Assembly (NCBI GenBank): GCA_016124525.1
Contig: WGNO01000016.1
Span: forward strand, 39,800-103,799
Reading direction: 5' to 3'
DNA: 64,000 bases
Origin: Nostoc sp. RI_552
GTDB lineage: Bacteria; Cyanobacteriota; Cyanobacteriia; Cyanobacteriales; Nostocaceae
This document shows, in pieces, positions 57,117-64,000 of this stretch. Within the stretch, counting starts at the first letter, position 1. The number at the start of each line of letters is the position of its first letter. The notes under the pieces are model-generated. The model had not been told where the DNA came from. It did not search any database and saw only the letters and a list, made by a program, of their open reading frames with translations. A program made the translations under genes and the position numbers.

Positions 57117-60100
57117 ATGAAAAAAAATACCAGCAATCAACAATCTCCTGCTCGAGTAGCGTCCATCCTCCAACTTTTAGAGATAGTTACTGGGGATACA
57201 AGTCTGACCCCAGACTTGTATCCATCTTGGGGGATTCGAGAGTTTCAACCAGGGGAAGATCTCAACGGAGATACTGAAGATGGCAGCAATTTTGTGTATT
57301 TAATCTGTGAGGGACAAGTGCGCTTGTGGGGTTTTCATCCAAGTTTGGGGCGGGAAGTTTCTACACAATTGCTGGTGGCAGGGCAAACTTTTGGGGGGTA
57401 TAATTTCTTTTGTCATCAAATTTTACCATATCGAGCGATCGCTGTTAGTGCAGGCTGTGCAGCACAAATAACTATTTCTGATCTGCAAAGATTGTCATAT
57501 CTTATACCTAATTTAGAAAGTGATTTACAGCAATTAATTTACCAGCAGCAAGCACTGATTTTCTTTAAAACTCATACGGAGTTGGCATTACTGAGCAGTT
57601 CCACTCTCCAAGAGTTCCTACCCTACCTTGTAGCTCTAAAGATTACAGCTGGTTCGTCATTGGTACAAGCAACTGGAGGAGCACAAGGACGTTTTTGGTT
57701 GGCGGGGGGAAAAATTGATAACTCACAACAGATAGGAGACAGCTGGAAGTTTCCTGATGATGCATTTACTGATGGGATTGCCCAAACAGATTTGTTAGTT
57801 TACTATCTATCGGTAGAATACTGGGAATGTGTTAAGGAGATTTTACCACAATTATTTCCTCAACAGGCTGAAGTAGAAAATCAACAGATTCATAACCCAC
57901 AAATCATCCAAATCCCTCTTCCTGTTCCCCAGGGTAGCGAACAGCCAAATCAAGATTTTGATGCAGGATCTTTACTAGCTGCATCGGTAGAGGAAAAGCA
58001 GCCAAAATCAAAAAGTAACTCTTGGCCGAGCTATCCCTTTATTCAACAACAAAGTTCATCAGATTCTGGTGTTGCTTGTTTGGCAATGATTAGCCAGTAT
58101 TGGGGTAAGGAGTGGGGAGTGTCGACTTTGCGAAATTTAGCACGGGTAGATTCTATAGGTGTGTCTGTTCACGGTTTAGCCGCAGCTGCCGATAACTTGG
58201 GATACGATGTGTTAACAGTGCGAACCAGTTTGCAGGAGTTAGACGGTGATACAAATCCTTGGATAGCTCAGTGTCAAGAAAATCACTATGTTGTTGTTTG
58301 GCAAGTTCAAAGACCTTCGTTGTTGATTTCTGATCCTGCTGTAGGGAAACGGTGGCTATCACTGACGGAGTTTGCAGCTAATTGGACAGGATACGCTGTA
58401 CTTTTAAACCCTACTCAACGTTTTCATACCTTTAAGGGCAAACAAGTATCTCTGAGTCGTTATTGGGATACATTAGGGCATTACCGAAAATTACTGGGTC
58501 AAATTATTCTCGCCTCAATGTTGATGCAAGTAATTGGCTTGGCGACTCCTATGTTTAGCCAGGTGGTCATTGACCAAGTAATGCCTCTAAAAGATTTTGA
58601 TACTTTAAATATTTTTGCGATTAGCTTCTTTTGCTTGGGTGTTTGGCGCATTGTCTTAGTAGCACAGCGTCAATACCTGTGGGAGTATGTTGCCAATCGA
58701 ATTGATATGAAATTGATTGGTCGTTTTATCAACTATACGTTGCAATTGCCGTTGCAGTTTTTTGCATTGCGTTCAGTGGAGGACATTGTCAACCTTGTGG
58801 AGGAAAATGGCAAGATTCAATTGTTTCTCACTCGTAAAGCTGTTAGTGGCACTATAGATGCCCTGATGGTGGTGATTTATTTAGGGTTAATGGCTAGTTA
58901 CAACTGGCAACTCACTTTCTTGGTGTTGGTTTGGATGTTATTAATGGTGATTGTGAGTGTAGTTTCCCGTCCATTTCTCAAAGAAGCGTCGCGGCAAATC
59001 TTGCGGGAATCAGTAGGGCACAAATCTTCCCTGAGAGAAATGATTGCTGGGATTTTTACAGTGAAAACTTTGGCAGTTGAATCTTTTGTGCAGATGCATT
59101 GGCAAGAGCGCTTTCAGAATATGTTGAAGGTGCGTTTGCGCGGAGGGAAGTTGGCGAGTAGCTTAGAACTGGTCAAGGGTTTGATGAATCAATTAGGTAG
59201 CATGGTTATTCTGTGGTTCGGGGTAAATCTGGTGATTAGTCAACAGATATCGCTGGGTAAGTTTGTTGCTTTTAATCTGCTGATGAGTAATATTGCGATG
59301 GCGGTTTTGGCATTGGTAGAGTTGTGGGATGAGTATGGGGAGGTACGGATTTCTGTGGAAGAGTTAGAAGATGTCTTTTCCTCCGCAGTAGAAGAAAATT
59401 CCCTAACACCACTTTTAGTAATGCCTTCGATTCAAGGTGAAGTACAATTCGATGATGTTTTTTTTGGTTATAATCCTGATGAAGATGGCTACGTTTTACA
59501 AAATATTTCTTTTCAGGTCAAACCACACCAGACTATTGGCATTGTTGGTCGAAGTGGTTCAGGTAAAAGTAGTTTAGTAAATTTGCTGGCTGGTTTATAT
59601 CGTCCCGACAAAGGGAAAATTCTAATTGATGGGCAAGATATTTCCTTGGTTTCACCCCAATGGTTGCGGAGTCAGTTGGGTTTTGTAGGACAGGAGTGTT
59701 TTTTGTTTTCTGGAACTATTTTAGAAAATATTACCCTATACAGTTCAGAGTTTAGTATGGAACAGGCGATGGCGGCTGCCCAGGTGCCGGAAGCACACAA
59801 CTTTATTGAGGCATTGCCTTTGGGATACAAGACGTTAGTGGGAGAAACAGGTGTGAGGCTTTCTTGTGGACAAAAACAAAAAGTTGCCATTGCTCGGGCA
59901 TTGATTAGGAAACCAGCTATTTTAATTTTGGATGAAGCGACTAGCTCATTGGATGCTGAATCCGAACAACGCTTGCACCAGAACTTAGCCAGGATGGGAG
60001 GATATAGTACCACTTTTATCATTTCTCACCGTTTGTCTAGTGTGCGTCACGCCGACTGCATACTTGTCTTAGATAGAGGTGTGCTTGTTGAACAAGGTAC

Positions 60101-60164
60101 TCATGAGGAATTAATGGCAAAAGCTGGTGTTTATCACGACTTCGCTCAACTGCAATTACAAGTT
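57117..60164 (+). CDS. hetC: HetC-type ABC exporter for heterocyst differentiation
   Basis: Peptidase/ABC exporter needed early in heterocyst formation in Anabaena. About 1016 residues from ATG 57117 (GAGGGAG just upstream; GTG 57075 is the alternative). Order: cyclic-nucleotide-binding-like domain (about 25-150), C39-like domain (about 300-440), six-helix export domain (about 470-760) and ATPase (about 780-1016). The C39 Cys is Ser317 (DSGVACLAM), while His390 and Asp406 remain. Walker A GRSGSGKSS at about 811, signature LSCGQ (Cys917 for Gly) and Walker B ILILDEATSSLD. hetP follows 1.1 kb downstream as in Anabaena. Confidence 0.92.
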
Positions 60165-60238
60165 TAATCATAATACTTGGTATTTTTTGAACTTTATCAA
60201 TGGTGTTTAGACAAAACCCGCCATATCATACTTGTGAT

Positions 60239-60262
60239 ACATCCTTTTGAGGATGTTTTATT
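60239..60262 (+). terminator. Terminator of hetC
   Basis: ACATCC-TTTTGA-GGATGT (60239-60256) followed by TTATTTTA, 72 bases past the hetC stop. It separates hetC from the hetP leader. Confidence 0.8.
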
Positions 60263-60600
60263 TTAGCTATTTTCGGAGCTAATGACACCATGAAGCATGA
60301 ATAAGTTCTAATTATTCTTTCTAGTTACTTGCTAAATTTTTACTAAAATAGATGACAATTTTTACTAATTAAATAAATACATTAAGCTTATAGTTATTGC
60401 CAAAGAATAAAATGTTTTACTCACTATAGACTAAGTTTTAATTTTAAATAGGAAAAATTTTTAATAGTTTAGAGTGAACTATATTTTTTAGTTTTTTTGA
60501 TGTTATTTAATTTGCTCTAACTATCAGTTGTTGATTCATCTGTTTAGTGGTATATTTTATAATAAGCTGATAAATAAACAAGTCTAAAACCAATAGTAAA

Positions 60601-60619
60601 TGAGGGGTTTAACCCCTCA
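60601..60619 (+). promoter_or_regulatory. HetR-type binding palindrome upstream of hetP
   Basis: TGAGGGGTTTAACCCCTCA is a perfect 9-1-9 palindrome, 683 bases before the hetP ATG. Its core GAGGGGTTTAACCCCTC differs at a single central base from the known HetR target upstream of Anabaena hetP, GAGGGGTCTAACCCCTC. A HetR dimer would be expected to bind here and activate hetP. Confidence 0.88.
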
Positions 60620-61302
60620 ATCCCTAGTAAATAATTTGCATGAAAAAGCTGACATAATCTATAATTGGAATTGAAAAAGAATCAGTAAATTCAATGGTAT
60701 AGTCATAAAAATGGAGATGACATTAACAGTAAATAGTAGTATACTTAGTAAAGTAGTTTTTAATATTCTCTCGAAATATACAATAAAATTATCAGGGTAA
60801 ACTTATTAAATTAGGGACTTTTGACATTTTCAAGAGGCCAAAACTGCATCTACTAAAAGCTATATAAAGAAATAAACAGACTTTCAATTGAAGGTCAGCT
60901 TATGGAAATAACCATCGGGTTAAATGCAGTTTAAACCTTAAGTCAAGGGAGAAGTTTAGCAGAGATGAAACTGTATAATTTTTATTTTCACTATTATTCA
61001 CCTGCTGAAATAATGTTAAGTAATATAATTTTTTTCAGCCAAATCACAAGTAATTTATCAGAAATAAATATTTTGGTTTGCTTCTTAGGGCAATTTTTGA
61101 TTTGTTTAAAGAAACAATACCTGAAAGGTATACACATGGGAATAGGACAAGTAGTTATAACTTCAAAAGCTTCTACATTTATCTGTTCATAAAGTTCTTT
61201 TTCATTCAATAATCTGCTGTACTGCTAATAAGTATCTGCAAGTAAAGTTGAACAGGTATAACCTACGAATCTAGACTAGTCTCATCCAAGATATCTCACA
61301 CT

Positions 61303-61677
61303 ATGAATCACAATATTCCTGGAATTAGTAGCAACTTCAATCAAGCAGTCAACCCTCAACAATTCGATCAAATAGTAGAAGCCATTCTTGCAGGTAAGTA
61401 TTCCTGGGCGTGTGTTTTAATGCTACGTATTGTTGGTTACAATCCTTTACATTACATTCCCTATCGCACTTATAATCGATTGCTGAAAGAAAATACCCAA
61501 GTTAGCACAGCGCAGCAAGAGCATAAACAAAATATCAAAGCTGTTAAACCATCAATGAACAAAAAATCTAATATTAATAGTTCAACTAGTTGTTTAAGTA
61601 AAATAAAAGACTTTGCTTATCTTGAGGTGGTGGGAAAGCAAACACAGGAAATTAAGAGTGGCAGTTTAGATAATTAG
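61303..61677 (+). CDS. hetP: HetP-family regulator of heterocyst commitment
   Basis: 124 residues. The conserved HetP domain is residues about 15-65: QFDQIVEAILAGKYSWACVLMLRIVGYNPLHYIPYRTYNRLLKEN. The C-terminal half is variable, polar and basic-rich. HetP acts downstream of HetR to commit cells to the heterocyst fate. The neighbour hetC and the HetR palindrome upstream argue for hetP itself rather than one of its paralogs. Shorter than Anabaena HetP in the tail. ATG 61303, no strong ribosome binding site. Confidence 0.93.
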   Translation: MNHNIPGISSNFNQAVNPQQFDQIVEAILAGKYSWACVLMLRIVGYNPLHYIPYRTYNRLLKENTQVSTAQQEHKQNIKAVKPSMNKKSNINSSTSCLSKIKDFAYLEVVGKQTQEIKSGSLDN

Positions 61678-61743
61678 TTGATATTACTGAGTGCTTCTTG
61701 GGTGAGTGAAGTAAAAAACAAGTAGTCAATTACTTAATACGAA

Positions 61744-61769
61744 CTCCGCCTATTGTGGGTGGGGTTTTT
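61744..61769 (+). terminator. Terminator after hetP
   Basis: CCGCCTA-TTG-TGGGTGG forms a seven-pair stem with wobble pairs, followed by GGTTTTT (61765-61769), about 70 bases past the hetP stop. Confidence 0.7.
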
Positions 61770-63794
61770 ATGCAGGTGATGAACTTTGGCTGAACAAGAA
61801 AAATTAATCTCTAAAATCTGCCAAAATGGCAAATATTGATAGATAAAATCCTATAAATTAGATATAACTACTAAAGAAGAGGTGAGCAAAAAAAATTCAT
61901 TTACAAACATTAAGTCAATGAATACCTGATTAAGAAAGTATCTGACTGATTGTTGTTGCTGAAGCGGTCAGTATTTGAGAGAGTAAATAACTGCTAAATT
62001 AAGACTGAGGATTCCAGGGCGTTGCTATTGGTGGTTCTTTTTCCCTATAAACGTGAGCAAAATAAATTTAGAATGGGTTTCTCCCCGCAAATTTAGATTT
62101 TTATGCCTGTTATTGAGTTTTTAGGTGTGGGGAAAAAGAAAAAGTAGCGTTTCAATTGCGGTTATGACTGATAGATTTTATAGCACTTACGCTTTTTTCA
62201 AAAAAAATAATCCTTTTTCTCCCAAATAGGATTATTTATGCTTGATAATTTGACCAATTTATATAACAATTGCTGGAAGCTTAAAGTGAGTAACTTCCAG
62301 TTTTTTTATGAAAATGCATTCTGTAATGTTACAGAATGTAAAATGATATCTAAAATTATTTATACCTTTGGGATTGCCGGGTTATTCTGGCAAGAAAATA
62401 CATTAAATTTTTGACTCGAACTGAATTATTTTCGGAAATATCTATTGTTAGAGTAGTTTTTGCCCTGTAACACAGTATATGATCATTTTTTGAACTTTTG
62501 CCTGAATAAGTATTTGATATTATAATTTTTGGACATAATAGCAACTTCATCAATTTCACCCTAGAGATGGATATTTGTAATCTCAAATAAGAGATTTTAT
62601 TGAGTGTATTGTATATGACTGAAGATAGATGTCCAAATTTTATCTGTTATTTAGTATTATTTTCTGGATGTAATTTAACTTGGGTAATATTGTCATCATG
62701 AAATACATACTATGCTGAAATTAGTAAATTTTAATGCTTTAATTTTGCGTAAAAAAAAGAAATATATCAATTTTATCGAGACAAAATTAATTATTAATTT
62801 CGGGTAAATATATAATTAATATTGAGTGAAGATTTCTTCTTTTTTATCAAACCCCTTGACTAGATGTAGAAAAATTTCTAAAAGGATAACAGTAGGTTAA
62901 GAGAACACAGTGAATAACTCTCGCTTTTTGGTTAAACTTGCTTTCCAGATTTATTGAAATCTGCCCATGAGATATTAGCTACTCTTAGGCTAGTCTAGGA
63001 AGTAGATTTGTATTCATACCTGACCTTAGCTGCCTCTAAGTTCCATTTTTAAATGGAACAGGTTTCAACCACATTTTTGGTAATGGAAAGACAACCAGTT
63101 TGAATATTTTGAGGTTGACTTATAGACCTGTATTACACAGTATGGATTCACCACGCAAGCTATCAGTAACATCCTCAAAATAGGAGTCACCAAAAGACTC
63201 AAAATCACTTCCCTGTGATGAGCAACCAAGATAACTGGTTGAAATCACCAGCAATAATATAAGACTAGGTTCTGAGGGAAGTTTGTCTAGTTATTAGGGT
63301 TAGCCAGTGAGTAGTTTACTGGTTTTACGTGTCTTACCAGAAATTGCTGTTTATTGGATTAGACAACAGCTATGATTGCTTCACATTTTGTCAGGTTTGC
63401 TTACTTCTACTTGCTAAGTATATATGGTTACGCGACGCAAACTATTGCTCACACCACAAGAGCGCAGCTTTTAACTAAGAATGTGTTGACTGGGAAAAAT
63501 AGAAAAATTCCGTGATGTATCGGTAGCTTTTTGATAACACCTCTAACTCGGTGGAAAGCCTAGCATGGTGAAATATTGGGAATAAAAAGCCAAGATAACA
63601 CGGGTATGTGTCCTCTAGTCCGTTGCAATACTAGAGGCAAAATACCAAGCATTATACCCAGATTAATTCAATACTTAATTAGCTGGAAAAGGCTAATTAC
63701 TCTTGCAGTTGCAAAGCCGGATTTATAGAGGTTTTACATAGCTGCAACGGATAAAATTGCCCACGTTTTCAGTAAATGACAACTGGTAATCAAT
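61770..63794. other. Two-kilobase gene-free, hairpin-rich region
   Basis: No protein-like frame. Structures seen: TGCCA-AAA-TGGCA (about 61819-61831), AAATAATCC/GGATTATTT (62205-62213 with 62229-62237), a strong terminator at 62273-62307, the palindrome CATTCTGTAA-TG-TTACAGAATG (62317-62338), GTTCCATTT-TT-AAATGGAAC (63040-63059) and CCTCTAGT/ACTAGAGG (63612-63637). The terminator has no gene ahead of it, so a non-coding RNA is possible. Confidence 0.6.
62273..62307 (+). terminator. Orphan intrinsic terminator
   Basis: CTGGAAG (62273-62279) pairs with CTTCCAG (62294-62300), followed by seven T. The nearest plus-strand gene upstream is hetP, which has its own terminator 500 bases earlier. Confidence 0.85.
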
Positions 63795-63887
63795 ATGTCA
63801 CACTCTCTTAGTCAAAGCGAAAATTTTGAAAACTACGATATCCAAGAAGGTAAGTTCTTAACGGGAGCATCCCAGTTTTTTAAGTGA
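63795..63887 (+). pseudogene. Probable gene start cut off by an insertion sequence
   Basis: ATG at 63795 opens MSHSLSQSENFENYDIQEGKF and stops at TGA 63885-63887 after 30 codons. From about 63860 the DNA (GGGAGCATCCCAGTTTTTTA) looks like an insertion-sequence end and is followed by a new gene with an unrelated start. So the natural protein probably continued beyond and is interrupted. The gene is not recognised. Confidence 0.4.
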
Positions 63888-63929
63888 GGGATAATGAGAG
63901 TAGTGGAATCTAGATAAAAGGTAGTAAAG

Positions 63930-64000
63930 ATGACTCCCGAACAGGAAAAAGAACTGCAAGAACACATTCAGGCTATCGCTAAAATATTGTACGAAGATAC
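63930..64000 (+). CDS. N-terminus of an unidentified protein, possibly an IS-borne gene (runs off the window)
   Basis: The 23 visible codons read MTPEQEKELQEHIQAIAKILYED. Such a start, with a helical QAIAKILYE block, is reminiscent of ISKra4-type transposase genes of cyanobacteria, and the sequence just before (from about 63860) resembles an element end. Too little is present for a firm call. A weak AGGTAG stands ten bases before the ATG. Confidence 0.4.
   Translation, partial: MTPEQEKELQEHIQAIAKILYED

Larger units (their letters stand above)
60168..61302. other. hetC-hetP intergenic region
   Basis: 1.1 kb AT-rich region without a credible gene, holding the hetC terminator and the HetR-type palindrome. 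A short frame at 60965-61192 is not protein-like. Long 5' regions before hetP are also the rule in Anabaena. Confidence 0.75.

Noticed and set aside
60965..61192. 75-residue frame between hetC and hetP
   Set aside because: Low-complexity hydrophobic translation of AT-rich DNA, no ribosome binding site, and an equally long antisense frame; treated as chance.
62356..62586. 76-residue minus-strand frame downstream of hetP
   Set aside because: Composition is unlike a protein and it overlaps no conserved structure; likely random in AT-rich DNA.

Overview
The window is chromosomal DNA of a filamentous, heterocyst-forming cyanobacterium (order Nostocales). The strongest evidence is at its right end: an ABC exporter of HetC type followed by a HetP-family protein. 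Two NtcA-type sites lie upstream of the exporter and a HetR-type palindrome lies upstream of hetP. Further cyanobacterial markers are GUN4, tocopherol cyclase, Ycf35, BioU, the sRNA Yfr1 between guaB3 and trxA, and frequent GCGATCGC (HIP1) octamers. Relic transposase genes, a relic S-layer-homology gene and long AT-rich gaps suggest a genome that is losing genes. The species cannot be fixed from the sequence alone.

Layout. 1-1930: end of a tocopherol cyclase gene, tRNA-Arg(CCT), a YdcF-like membrane protein and a DUF2288 protein. 2051-7267 (minus): an AI-2E-type permease, then the lipid-synthesis run plsX-fabH-fabD-plsC. 7599-12405 (minus): leucyl aminopeptidase, an EcsC-like protein, an alpha/beta hydrolase and a second acyltransferase. 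12740-16387 (plus): metG, a LabA-like NYN protein and lptC. 16483-21573 (minus): a PBP4-type carboxypeptidase, a LOG-family protein, trxA, Yfr1 and guaB3. 22030-26826 (plus): mutS2, then the paired DUF3038 and DUF4335 genes. 26932-28026 (minus): DUF2997, ycf35 and ferredoxin.

28027-29197 has no gene but holds an IS200/IS605 right-end relic. 29198-36411 (plus): bioU, grpE, dnaJ, tusA-like, rsgA and a GH57 branching enzyme; no dnaK lies between grpE and dnaJ. 36732-38752 (minus): Nudix, DUF3531 and TPR proteins. 39050-44832: ABC ATPase, rsmG, a DUF29 protein, icd (minus), gun4 and a UgpC/MalK-type ATPase. 44857-52678: a lipoprotein, a dead TnpA gene, mtnA, a cation/proton antiporter, dxs and an SLH relic. 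52999-56511: rpiA, a TnpB relic and a GH116 glycosidase.

56512-64000 is the developmental region: tandem NtcA sites, hetC, a terminator, the HetR palindrome 0.68 kb before hetP, hetP, then about 2 kb without genes but with strong hairpins. The window ends at what looks like an insertion sequence cutting a small gene.

Functional themes are: fatty-acid and phospholipid supply (plsX, fabH, fabD, plsC); envelope biogenesis (lptC, PBP4); protein quality control (grpE, dnaJ); central carbon and isoprenoid metabolism (icd, rpiA, dxs, GH57); tetrapyrrole control (gun4); and nitrogen-starvation-induced differentiation (hetC, hetP).
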